Both the position numbers and the translations under genes were made by a program. From assembly GCA_010909165.1 (NCBI GenBank), contig MU008155.1:1116001-1180000 (forward strand): DNA of 64,000 nucleotides, given 5' to 3'. Shown piece by piece: positions 48,892-58,521 of the stretch (the first letter of the stretch is position 1; each line of letters starts with the position of its first letter). The DNA comes from Anthoceros angustus. Lineage: Eukaryota; Streptophyta; Anthocerotopsida; Anthocerotales; Anthocerotaceae. Below the pieces are notes generated by a model, which saw nothing but the letters and a program-made list of their open reading frames with translations, searched no databases and was not told where the DNA came from.

Positions 48892-49753
48892 CCTCCGGAG
48901 ATGAGTAAACGTGCTTCCATGGAGAAGGAATTGGGAGAGGAGGCAATGGTTCCATGTGAGATAAATATAGGGTTCTAGCTTCACCCGGTCTAAATTCCCA
49001 TACTCCTTGTCCGAGCCTTTGTTAGGGTAAGCCGGCGTGAATCATGTTTGGCTTTTGGTCCATTACCACCTCAATGCAATACAATACCGTGTATCCGTAT
49101 ATGTGGTTTGCAACAGAGCAATAAATTAAGTATGTGTTTGGGCCGGTTATGCTGTGCCCCAAGATTATAGTGGCGTGTTGTCCATAGCTGGACAAATTTG
49201 TCGAGGATGATAGATAGAGCGTTGTTGCGATCATCCCAACCATCTTCGATCCGTAGGTGGTGTTTGTTCTTCAATTTGTGGTCATGAGAATCACGGTGGT
49301 ATGACCTCCATAGACAAGGCAGGCCGGCCGACCGCGCCTGCTCCACTAAGGCCGCCAAGCATACGGTCGATTTGACCCGATCGGCATGACCTCTACCCTT
49401 TGCCAAACCCTTGACATCAAAAGCAATTTGCGAAGACTATGGGTTTTGCATGCCAACCGTACTTTCTTCCGTAGCGGACCCAAATCTAGGTTCACGGCAT
49501 CCTTTCCCGGCATTAGCAGTCGACGGTGGGTCTTAATTTGCCTTCATCATATGGGTAAAGGATTTGAGCACCCTTCCACGTGTACCCATATTGTAAAGGG
49601 GACAACGTGTATGGGACACCTTTTTTTTGTGGTTCTTTCACCAAAACATGCTATTAAATGCTTTGAGACCCATGTGTAACCCCCTTTGGCGCATATTTTC
49701 AAGAAAACCCCCATCATGTAAATTCCCCCTCTTGAAGGTTTATGGTGTTAACA

Positions 49754-49834
49754 AGACATATTGTATATAAGACATTCTCTTTGAATACAATTTATTCTCA
49801 TTTTTATTGTCTGCTCTCTCTAGCAAGCTTGACA
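49754..49834 (+). mobile_element. 3' LTR of Copia C, second half
   Basis: Completes the LTR begun at 38105 (matches 24856-24936) and ends GCTTGACA. The right CCATT target duplication of Copia C follows at 49835-49839. The right AACA duplication of the DNA transposon is at 49750-49753. Confidence 0.95.
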
Positions 49835-50095
49835 CCATTCCTTACCAGATTGCTTGAGGCCATAAAGGCTTCTGTGAAGCTTATAGACCAAGTGTTCTTT
49901 GCCTGGTGGTATGTATCCATCCGGCTGCTTGATGTAAATCTCTTCTTGGAGTATACCATTTAAGAACGTGGTTTGCACATCAAGCTCATGAACATGAAGG
50001 TTGTGTAAAGCTGCCAAGGCCAGCATGAGACGGAGTGATGTTAGTTTGACAAATGGGGTGTATACCCTGTCTTCATAATAATCAATTCTAGAGCA
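49835..50095 (-). pseudogene. Copia A, reverse transcriptase upstream part
   Basis: The minus strand reads YTPFVKLTSLRLMLALAAL, HELDVQTTFLNG, EEIYIKQPDGY and LYGLKQSGKE, the conserved front of a Copia reverse transcriptase including the first catalytic Asp (VHELDVQ). It continues across the Copia C insertion into the block ending at 24770. Upstream of about 50095 the similarity stops, so Copia A is truncated there. Confidence 0.9.
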
Positions 50096-50563
50096 AGAAC
50101 TTACGCTCCACCTCCTTCCATCGATTACGCTCAGCTACCTCTGTCCTTCACAGCATCCTATAGCACTATGGCCGCCTTCTATATATTCTCCTGCGTTGCC
50201 ACCACTGAGCTTACTTTCTTCCTGCTACTGAATCTCTTGTCCATAGTCATGAAGACTAGAAGTGGCTTTCAATATAAATCTACAAGCACAATTGGCTGGC
50301 AAAGCACTGTAGAGAGGAAAGACAAGAAGAGGGCTAGGCCACGCCCTAGGAAACCAGCTCAGAGGCTGGAGGATTGGGAAGAGCGACACTGTATGGGTGC
50401 ATACGTCTGCTTAGGAGGCTATCGAATAAGCCTCAACATCAACCTATGCTGGAGCAGCCCTCAGGAGACTGTAGAGACTGTGGAGGGCAACAACATAGCT
50501 GAAAATGAGAGGTCTCAAACACAGAGACAACTCTCTTGAAGCCACTTGCGGAGACAGTTCAAC
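50096..50563. other. No recognised gene
   Basis: A 123-codon plus-strand frame (50168-50539) begins with a hydrophobic stretch followed by a basic region (KDKKRARPRPRK). It has no recognised domain and sits between two dead Copia fragments, so it is probably chance or repeat-derived. Confidence 0.4.
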
Positions 50564-51475
50564 TGCTAGAAAAATTGAGGAGGTTGAGGAACATTGACTG
50601 AAGAAAGGATAACAAGTGATTTGTTTTTGCGTTGAGCTTCATCCACCTGCATCCTATTGTTCTTGATTCTAATTCCACTTAAAAACACCATGTTGCTTGT
50701 GCAGGAGTGACTAAAAAAACGTGGAGTTGTCAGCCTTGTTTCATGATATTTGGCTACCATACTCCACAAAAAACTTTGAAAGCTTAGGCTTTCACCCCCC
50801 CCCTCCGCCCCATATCTACAGATAAGTTTCATACACCCTCTATGAGGTGAGAGGAGAAGTCGGCCAGTCCCAATCCTGCCATATGAGCATAATGTTTGTG
50901 TTTGGGAAGTGCCTTTGTCAATATGTCTGCCGTGTTTTCATCTGTCGGAATATATTCCACCTTCACCACTCCCCGTTTTGCCACGTCCTTGATATAATGA
51001 TGCTGTTCTTGCATGGAACCTGGAATTTGCCACAAAAGCTAGAGCTGACATGTTATCACAACGGAGAAGAGTTGGGTCATGTTGTTGCTGCCCAAGGTCA
51101 TTGAGAAAGGTACGTTCCCACTCTGCTTCTTTAAATGCATCTGTCAAGCTTTATATTCAGCCTCAGTAGATGACAAGGCCACAGATGTCTGTTTTTTGCA
51201 ACTCCAATTAACAGCACCTGATGAAAGCATGAAGCAGTATGCAGATAGACTGCGTCAAGAATCATTATCTGATGCCCAATCGGCATCTGTAATACCTCTT
51301 AGTATGAGCCTAGCTTGACCTGAGCATTTATAGAACAACCCATAGCGTGCTGTGCCTTTCAAGTAGCGGAACACTCTCTTGGCAGCAACCCAGTGTGCCC
51401 TCCCTGTTCTCTCCAGGAATTGTGATAGTGTGCTCACAGCAAACTCCTCCCTCCTCTCCCCTTCAGGGGGTGTGT
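50564..51475 (-). mobile_element. Copia D, 3' end (connection/RNase H and probable 3' LTR), broken
   Basis: On the minus strand, about 51430-50829 reads HWVAAKRVFRYLKGTARYG, ITDADWASD, EWERTFLNDLG, IPTDENTADILTKALPK and ends at a stop near 50829. These are the Copia RNase H region and its conserved C-terminus, with several frameshifts. A polypurine run (minus strand GGGGCGGAGGGGGGGG) ends at 50795 and is followed by TGAAAGCC, the probable 3' LTR start (50794 down to about 50564). Copia D has the same orientation as Copia A but different sequence. Confidence 0.8.
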
Positions 51476-51480
51476 TAGAT

Positions 51481-52175
51481 TCAGAGCGAATCTCTGCCAT
51501 GGATTTTCTCCCAGACACCGACCAGACACCTACAGCCTCCACTCACAATGCTCCGGATCCTTCTCCACATGCTACCTTGGCACCACCAACGTCATCGCTT
51601 CCACCTCTGGATGCTCCTGCCCTACTTACAGATGATGACCCTGGCCTGGATTGGCCGGCCAGCCTTGAGGCCTCCCAACTCCCTGCCACCGGTACCTCTG
51701 GTCCTCAATTATGCTCACAACTGGGAATTCATTTAACCCCGTCTATGCCGCCCGTTGCTTTGGTTATGACTCAACATACCAGGCCTTCCTCTCCTTTACT
51801 AGCTCCTCATCGGGCGCTCCCTCCATGGCAGCTCACAGGGGGAGAGAGTAGTGACACCAGTAATGACACCAACCATGACCTGCAATTCCCCTCACGGGGA
51901 ACGTGAAGCTGAGATAGTACCTGCGTCTACTGAAAAATGATAGTCATGTACAGCGTGGCATAGGTTTAGATTAAGAGGGAGTGTTGAAGGGATAAGGGTT
52001 ATTTATTAATCCTTATTAGATAATCTACAACTACACAAGATATATTTAGTTACCATAGGTTAATTACGAACACTCACCTGTTATTGTATTTAAACAATTT
52101 TGTCATTGAGAAGAACCAGATCGTTTTATGCAGAGTCCTCTTAGCTCTCTTCTAGCTCTTCAGCTCTCATCAAAA
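51481..52175 (+). mobile_element. LTR-element 3' fragment: Ser/Pro-rich frame, polypurine tract and LTR
   Basis: A frame ending at 51906 (about 135 codons from ATG 51499) is rich in Ser, Pro, Thr and Leu with no recognised domain. It is followed by AAGAGGGAG (51973-51981) and TGTTGAAGGGATAAGGG at 51982, a classic polypurine tract/LTR start for plant Copia elements. The LTR probably ends with ACA near 52175, just before LINE sequence begins. Orientation is opposite to Copia D, so these are separate insertions. Confidence 0.6.
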
Positions 52176-52183
52176 CATCACAG

Positions 52184-52420
52184 GATATGAGCCGCCAGGA
52201 CCACATAATAACCCTGCAGTCAATCATTGACAAACACAAGGCAAGCAAAAGAGTACTCCACCTTTGCTTTGTAGATTTCCACAAGGCATTCGACACATTG
52301 CCAAGGAACATGCTGTGGGAGGTGCTCAAGCAAGTAGGGGTATCAAAGCAAATGATAAGGGCTTCCCAGTTGGCATACCAATACAATGAGGTTCGGATAG
52401 TTCGGATAGGGCTGGCCTTG
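52184..52420 (+). pseudogene. LINE-type reverse transcriptase fragment
   Basis: The plus strand reads SRQDHIITLQSIIDKHK, LCFVDFHKAFDTLPRNMLW and LKQVGVSKQMI. FVDFHKAFD is the non-LTR reverse transcriptase block with the first catalytic Asp, and QDHIITLQ is the usual preceding helix. The remainder of the polymerase and the endonuclease are missing. The open frame continues to 52720 in unrelated GC-rich sequence. Confidence 0.85.
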
Positions 52421-53406
52421 TATGTGGAGAGCAGGCGCGTGGGCGCGCCGGATCCGATCGGCGGGTGTCTGCGGCCTCGGATCTCTGCGCGCTGGTGGGA
52501 TCGGGCGCCTGGATGGCGTCCCTCCTTGCGTATGCGCGTTGTCAAATTGTCCCCCAGCCTTGGCAAATTCTGCATCCAATTCAGAAATGTGTGCCGGGCA
52601 ATCTGCCTCTTTCTCGCAGCAGAATCCACCAGAATGGCTGCAATTTTGTGGCAGATTAAGAGCAGAGGTAGAGCGAGTTCATGGATCTGGCTACCAGATC
52701 AGGTGATCCAGAGTATGTAGGTCTCCAATCACGCTCTTGCAGCAGAATCGTAAGCACATCAGCTAAGGAAGATCCAAGATGATGTAGACACTTGAGCGCC
52801 GATGATAATCCAAAACCTCGAGCAAAATTGCGATTTGACGAACGTGAACGGGCTGCCTGATCGTGCTTCCTTCTTGCCTCAGCATGGTTGCGTCGTTGTT
52901 TGCGACCCATAGTTCTTGTGCTTGAAGATTAAGAGGCTAAAAGCAAAAGCAAAAGTAGGCAGATTGCTTAGAAGAATGTAAGCAAAAATGATACTATTCT
53001 TAAGCAAAATTGACCTATAAAAGGCCCAATGACTAGGCCTTATAGAATCAGAAGAACTAGAAGGGTGTCTAGAACCCATAACCAATCAATTTAGAAAAAT
53101 TGGTTTGGTTTGATGGAAATTGAACTAATGAGAATAATCAATAAAGTAGCTATGATAATTACTTTACTTAGAAAGTTCTAAGCTAATTATTTTCACTTGA
53201 CAATGGTATGATGGGCAACATGAGTTTCTACATGACTGTAAAGCTATAGTAGCAGATGCTGCCTATGATGCAGATGATAGTTTGCTATCGGAAATGCATA
53301 TCAAAATGCATTTTCATCAACTAAAATTGGGTATGAGGTTGCTAGCTTATCTTCCTAAGTTGATTAGGGAAGAAAATTAGCAACAAAGCCATTGAAATAT
53401 CACATG
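52421..53406. other. No gene recognised
   Basis: Short overlapping frames only. 52440-52560 is GC-rich. From 52900 the sequence is AT-richer and leads into the primer site/LTR at 53407. Confidence 0.4.
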
Positions 53407-53645
53407 GCTCTGATACCAAGTTAGAGATGCATATGCGGAAGCGTCTTGCATCAAGCAGATGCTTTATTAACAATGAATATGTTCGGTTCATAGGTGGGCT
53501 TATAAAGGATGGTTACGAAGGGGTGTGTCCTTTCACTAGCCTGCTAGTTAACTAACTACCAACTAGCTGAGTCTAGTTTGACTAATCCACATTGGGTCTG
53601 GTCTAGTCGACCTTAACCAGTGCGGTCTGCACTATTTCTAACTAT
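53407..53645 (-). mobile_element. Solo LTR-like remnant with tRNA-Met primer-binding site
   Basis: The minus strand reads TTGGTATCAGAGCC (53420-53407) directly after a sequence ending ATCTCTAAC. The preceding 220 bp contain a TATA-like TTTATAAGCC about 100 bp from the end, and the probable outer end begins GTTAGAAATAG. The ends GTTAGA...TCTAAC are complementary. A second LTR is not found. Confidence 0.5.
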
Positions 53646-53749
53646 CCGACCCAAGGGTGCTTAACCTTGGAGTTCTTGTATCGATGTGTCTATCCACACT
53701 TGTCAAAAGCGGATGCATAAGGAGAGATACAAATGATATATATACATTT

Positions 53750-54119
53750 GCGCCGGACGTTTGGCGCATCCACTCCACCATTTCCATCGCGCTGGACGCC
53801 TGCAAGATTGGGGTCTCCAGAAAAGGCGCCGGACGTCCGGCGTAGGCTTTAGCAGACTCGCGCCAATGTGCCGAACGTCCGGCGCATTGCTCCAATTCCT
53901 TCCTATATTTTCCACTCTAACAATGGAGATCCTATAGTTGTGTATGCACCAGACGTCCAGCGCTACTTTCTAGAGTCGTAGTTTGTTCATCTCGAGATGG
54001 CTATGATCAGGCTATCGGTTAATGTTCTCTCACAATTGCGCCGGATGTCCGGCGCAGTTGCTTCTTTTCCGCTTACGAATTGCTTCTTTTGCGTGTTGGT
54101 TGCGCTGGACGTCCGGCGC
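53750..54119. repeat. Seven-copy array of an 18-bp GC palindrome
   Basis: Perfect or near-perfect palindromes of the form GCGCCGGACGTCCGGCGC occur at 53750-53767, 53789-53803 (partial), 53825-53842, 53867-53884, 53946-53963, 54038-54055 and 54102-54119. They are set in otherwise ordinary, AT-richer sequence with irregular 35-85 bp spacing. Intervening DNA is not repeated. No gene is seen from 53646 to 55380. Confidence 0.9.
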
Positions 54120-55380
54120 AATTTGGCTTGCTGGACTAGTTTGGTTTGGTTTGCCTACTGTTCACCTTGCTAGGAAGTACTATCGCCTGCGAAAGAGGTG
54201 TTTAGGATTCCTAGCACTTGTTAAAAATCCTTGAAATCCCTTCCTTGTGAAGGTGAAATCCGCAAACCTTCTTCGGCTTAAACCCTGTTAGCGTAAGTGT
54301 TCGTGAGAAAATAATATGGTCAATGTCTTTCAATACATGTTTAAAGAGTGATTTTGCTAAAGATGATGCATTTTGGCCCGTTTTCGGGGGTCATTTTTAG
54401 GTCTTTAGGGACCCAAACCCCTTTGATGGAGAATAACCCCTATCCAAAGAGACACTGTTTATTCACTTCCAGCAAACCTGTCTTTTTCCTTGAAGTCATA
54501 TTTATGTGTATTATTAATGGCGGTGGTGCTGGATCCCGCAGAACTTGATCCAGCCATAAGTGGTAGTGTGGTTTTTCTAGTTCTTAATGGTCTATAATCT
54601 CGATTGGGCGGAGACCACATCCAGAGGGCCTAGCGCTCGTATCTAGTCTGAATCTAGACCTGAAATACAGCTAGCTACAGAGAGATTAGATAGCAAATCT
54701 TCTACACATGGAATCTTGGGTAAGCAATCATCATTAGCTAAGTGCTTGTCTTTTACTTTTGTGGATGAACTAGAGTAATTGCAAATGATAGCTAAAGTAA
54801 GTTGATTGATCTTTTGTTCTAGCTGGAACAGTCATTTGTGCAGATTAATGATTTCAACCTGTTTTCGAGTAATCATTTTCACCATGTTGGAGGAGGCTAA
54901 TCGATGACATTTCTCGAAGTGCTGTAAGAAAGCAAGTACTTGTAATTGACGGCCTTCAATGTGTTCTAACTGACTTTGAATGGCCTGCAAGGAATCATTA
55001 GAGGAATGTCTCCAGTTGGGTGTGCAGAGGGGCCTTGGATCATATCTGCACTGGACAGGTGTTTGCCTCTGAGCTATTGGTGCTCTAGCAGGGTTTCCAT
55101 GGCCACGGTAGATAAAAGCTGGGTAACAATTTGTGAAATCCCCTGAACTCTTTCTACCGTGTCTGGCCATGTTGTTAGCATCTCCTTTGTGGCAAGCCCC
55201 CAAAAATTGGGGTGCATATATACCAAAATGACATGAGAACTCTAGTTAAGCACCCCGTAAGGCGGATCAATGCTGGGATGGGGAACCATTCTTCCACAAT
55301 CTTTCATTCATTCACAGCCCGATTGGGTAACTATTAGATGTCTTAGATTAGAGTCGAAATCGCCCCAGTGCACCTCGGCA
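54120..55380. other. No gene recognised
   Basis: A 123-codon minus-strand frame (55203-54832) has a helical C-terminus (QSQLEHIEGRQLQVLAFLQH) that might be a retroelement gag coiled coil, but no diagnostic motif is present. Otherwise there are only short frames. Confidence 0.4.
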
Positions 55381-55384
55381 TGCT

Positions 55385-55700
55385 GGCCTTCCTCGTGTGT
55401 GGTCTCTGCGCGAGATTACCCCCATTGCGTGCTGGCCTCCCTCGTGTGTGTTCTCTGCGCGAGATTACCCCCATTGTATCTGTATCTGTACATTTCAATC
55501 AGAGATTTGCATGGCTCTGATACCATATCAAATTCCCTCGTGTGTGGTCTCTGCGCGAGATTACCCCCATTGCGTGCTGGCTTCCCTCGTGTGTGGTCTC
55601 TGTGCGAGATTACCCCCGAGATTAACCCCATTGCGTGCTGGCTTCCCTCGTGTGTGGTCTCTGTGCGAGATTACCCCCATTGTATCTGTATCTGTACATT
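55385..55700. repeat. Tandem array of units with TCTCTGCGCGAGATTACCCC
   Basis: The motif CTCGTGTGTGGTCTCTGCGCG then AGATTACCCCCATTG occurs five to six times between about 55392 and 55690, with variant spacing of about 48-110 bp. One insertion contains a TCTGTATCTGTACATTTCAATC segment that itself occurs twice. Open frames of up to 195 codons through this array are repeat-derived. Confidence 0.85.
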
Positions 55701-55707
55701 TCAATCA

Positions 55708-56036
55708 CAGATATGCATGGCTCTGATATCATGTCAAACATCAACAAGCGGAAGCATACACGAAGAACGCATGGCTCTCATACCATGTCAAACATCAACA
55801 TACACGAAGAACGCATGGCTCTCATACCATGTCAAACATCAACGAAGAACTCTATGATACAATTAAGAGAATGAACAAGTCAAGGGGTGAACACACAAAG
55901 CGAGAGAATGAACAAGTCAGGGGTGAACACACAAAGCGGTTACAAACTTCTTCTACTATGCCTAATGATATCTCGATAACCTAATTAATATATTTTAGAG
56001 TATTTGTTGAAACGTGCCCTAAATAGGGCTATAACA
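55708..56036 (-). mobile_element. Copia-type LTR with primer-site region duplicated in tandem
   Basis: On the minus strand an LTR-like sequence begins TGTTATAGCC (56036) and ends ATGTTTGACA (55830), followed by TGGTATGAGAGCC (55829-55817), a primer-site variant. The LTR end plus primer-site junction is repeated upstream near 55787 and 55732, and the primer site alone near 55525. So the LTR/primer-site junction has been multiplied in tandem. Confidence 0.6.
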
Positions 56037-56790
56037 GCCATATCCTTGCATTAGAATTGTAAATTTCTTCCTCGTCCTCCTCATCTCGTATGCTCTCCAT
56101 GTATGTCGAATCAAACACGGTGCCGACTTTCACCTTTTCATAAACGTTAGACCAGTACCGTTGTTAGCAACATTTCTAGGGACCACCAGACATCATGTGC
56201 AGCATCGATCGGAATTTACCTTCAAAATAGTGCAAGGTGGATCGAAAGAGAGCAAGCAAGTGACAAAGCCAGACGTCTCTCAGCATTTGATGAAGGGTTC
56301 TCTGGAAAGCTATGCCCTCTTTTCCGTCCCGGGCACTCCAGAACTTCCCAATTTTAGATTCTGTCAGTTGCTGTGTTTTCTTGCGGCGAAACGCAAGGAA
56401 GCTATGGTGGCCACGTCTGCAGCATTCATTTATGACTGCTTCAGATGGAGATGGCCAAGTGGCCTGATTGCTTGCACCACTGGACTTTGAAACAGCGAAT
56501 TCTTCTGGCTTTTCCATCATAGGCCCAAATGCATGTACCTGCTGGCCCTGTTTGCTTGGCCTGCCACCTTGCAAGAAGTGACCCTCGGGTCTCGCTTTGA
56601 CTACATTGTAAGAAGCGAAGTAAGTGACTTCCAGCGGAATCTCCGAGCGAAGTAAGTGACTTCCAGAATCATCGGTGGCATGAGCTACATACAGACGCGA
56701 GTTTGTCAAAAACTCTTCTTTACTTCTTTTGGTGTACAAAGGAAGGCTGTGCACTAGCCACTTGCGGGGTGCAACTGCCCGGCAGCTTTC
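56037..56790. other. No supported gene
   Basis: A 222-codon minus-strand frame (56844-56176) overlaps cupin remnant sequence in a different frame at its 5' end and has no recognisable domain. It is most likely a chance frame. A 20-bp word (CGAAGTAAGTGACTTCCAG) occurs twice near 56616 and 56645. Confidence 0.45.
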
Positions 56791-56794
56791 ACAG

Positions 56795-57110
56795 GGCGAA
56801 ATTTCCTCGGCTGCAGCGGCCACGGCTTGGCAGCAGAATTGCATCCCTCTGGCGTCTCTCCCTCACCTCCCGGATCTGCTCGACATCCACATTAGATGCG
56901 GCTGCAATTTCTTCTGGAAGGTTCTTCAGCGCAGAAGTCCTGCCTGCAAGAGCTTCAACGAGCGGCCTGCAAATGCACCGCCCCATCACGGCAAGGTCAG
57001 TCCACGTCCGTCGACATGAAAAGGAATGGTGCTAGGAGTGAAAAACGATGACGGAAAACGAAGCCTCACTGGTCAGTAGTGTAGAAGCTGATCCATTCCA
57101 GGCCATCTTC
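56795..57110 (-). pseudogene. Bicupin C-terminal fragment (minus strand)
   Basis: The minus strand reads LVEALAGRTSALKNLPEEI then ASNVDVEQIREVRERRQRDA, the C-terminal helix region of 11S-type cupins, in one open frame (56989-56789). An upstream piece contains EDGLEWIS (about 57100). It is the inverted counterpart of 15220-15500 and is better preserved than that copy, but the barrel is missing. Confidence 0.8.
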
Positions 57111-57330
57111 TTCACAGAGGCCACCACACCGACCCTGACCTCCGCGAATACCTTGCTACTGGAGAGCACGTCCACAACGTCCGGGAAGGCTCCGCAGACA
57201 TCCGCGTGTAGGATGCGGGCTTCTACAACAGCGTCAACAGGTTCAAGCTGCCCATCCTTGAGGCGGTCAATTTGGGCCTCACATACGGCCGCCTTGAGAG
57301 GGTGGGTTGCCTCCTAGGATCGGTCGACAA
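57111..57330 (+). pseudogene. Bicupin second-domain fragment (plus strand)
   Basis: In one frame the plus strand reads GFYNSVNRFKLPILEAVNLG and LTYGRLERVG, the start of the second cupin domain, matching 14890-14965. It lies head-to-head with the C-terminal fragment at 56795-57110, so one of them has been inverted relative to the parental gene order. Confidence 0.75.
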
Positions 57331-57464
57331 ATGTTGTTCTTGTCCGACATAGCACTCGCCTGACAATGACGGAGGAAATTCAGCGGATTGTTAGCTTGTC
57401 TTGTGCTGCTTTCCAACAGCGCTAAGCAGGACATCGCAAGGGAGGAGAGGAAGATAAGGAGATG

Positions 57465-58521
57465 CAGCACTCCAGAAGGAGGCAAGCTGCTCACATGCTA
57501 ACATTGCAGAGCAGATACCATCCTCAGAACTGATAGTTTGTGACAGATAAAGGCCGATTCAACATGGACTTGTCTGATGGGATGGAGCTGGAGAATGAGA
57601 GAGCTATCAGGGTCCTTGAAGGCATTGCAGGTTAGCATCCTTTTAGCCCAGCTCGTCATCTATGAGCTGCTGAAGAGTAAGTAATTATAAGCCGGAAGGG
57701 AACGAAATCCAATTCAGCTGCTGAAGAGAAAGTACTTGTAAGCCGGAAGGAAATGGAAATCCAATTCATAAGTATGAGAGAACTGGTCAGTCGCCATACA
57801 CAGAAATTGTAGAACTTGCTGATCTTGATCGACTTTTCTGCTAACACATTATGCAAGAATATAGCTGCAGCCAGCTTCCCAACTCCACCAAGAGTTTTCA
57901 GTATCTGAGCACTGCAACATTCGAGGTGATCTGCAGGCAACCCTTAAAAAGACAGGTAGCATATGTAGTTATAAGCTTCAAAAGGTCCTGCCTGACCCAT
58001 TCACGGTGCTTGCTATCAGCGTCCAGACTTGCTAGAATCAAGAATGCACATAGGTACAAGTGCGTTGTGGACAAGGAAAAAGTGGTGGTATCCTTAAGTC
58101 TTCTACCAGCAGGGGCCCTTGGGGAAATTTCTTCAGCAAGATGTCATTTGTAAACCCTTCTTCAGTACATAGTGGTAAACAAGATCTTGTTCGTCTACTC
58201 CTCTGCTTGGAAACAGTCGCATCCATGGCACCACCTCTGCTCTCAAACTGGGGACCGCCTCATAAACGTTCTTGTTTGGATCGATCCCGAAAAACTCTCT
58301 GCTCAGTGTTTGTTGGAAGCAGTAGTGCAACTTGAGAGGTGCTGGGACTGACTGCAGATGTTTTTCTCAGAGATGGCATTCCCTCTCTATCTGCGGCGGA
58401 GTCCGTCTGGAGCTCTAAGAGTAAACTTGCGGGCGTGAAAGCTCTGGGGTGTAATGGGCAGTACGTCGGGTACTCGCACAAATTTAAAATTTGTCCTTGT
58501 GCGAGTAAAGGTTTACGCTCC
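57465..58521. repeat. Right block of the inverted duplication, including Hsp70 5' flank
   Basis: Reverse complement of most of 13400-14480. It includes an Hsp70 C-terminal remnant on the plus strand near 57548-57625 (RFNMDLSDGMELENERAIRV in one frame), which resembles the end of the intact gene at 58522-60747. This side keeps the single-arm version of the sequence that forms the 14-kb hairpin. The last few hundred bases are the probable promoter/5' UTR of the intact Hsp70 gene. Confidence 0.8.
58471..58507 (+). promoter_or_regulatory. Hairpin just upstream of the Hsp70 start codon
   Basis: TACTCGCACAA (58471-58481) and TTGTGCGAGTA (58497-58507) are perfect 11-bp inverted arms around a 15-nt loop that itself contains AATTTAAAATTT-like symmetry. 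The ATG lies 14 nt downstream, so the transcript's leader could fold here. The related left block at 13.4 kb lacks this segment. Regulatory function is inference. Confidence 0.5.

Larger units (their letters stand above)
38190..49749. mobile_element. 11.56-kb terminal-inverted-repeat DNA transposon (DUF7869 type)
   Basis: Both ends carry a 32-bp imperfect inverted repeat. The left begins AACATCATATATCTTC and the right, read on the minus strand, begins AACACCATAAACCTTC. Both continue AAGAGGGGGAAT, with about 28 of 32 positions matching. The target duplication AACA lies at 38186-38189 and 49750-49753. The host LTR is otherwise continuous across the insertion. Contents: a divergent pair of genes (minus strand 38630-42957, plus strand 46000-48891), a GC-palindrome minisatellite, and a 1.5-kb tandem duplication. 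The plus-strand gene carries a DUF7869-type domain, which in other eukaryotes is often found in transposon-like genes. The 4-bp duplication and AAC ends do not match the usual hAT (8 bp), Mutator (9 bp), CACTA (3 bp, CACT ends) or Harbinger (3 bp) rules. Confidence 0.9.

Noticed and set aside
55270-55857. 195-codon plus-strand open frame
   Set aside because: It is produced by translating the tandem array at 55.4-55.7 kb and the repeated primer-site units.
56176-56844. 222-codon minus-strand open frame
   Set aside because: It begins inside a cupin remnant but in the wrong frame and has no recognised domain. Treated as chance.
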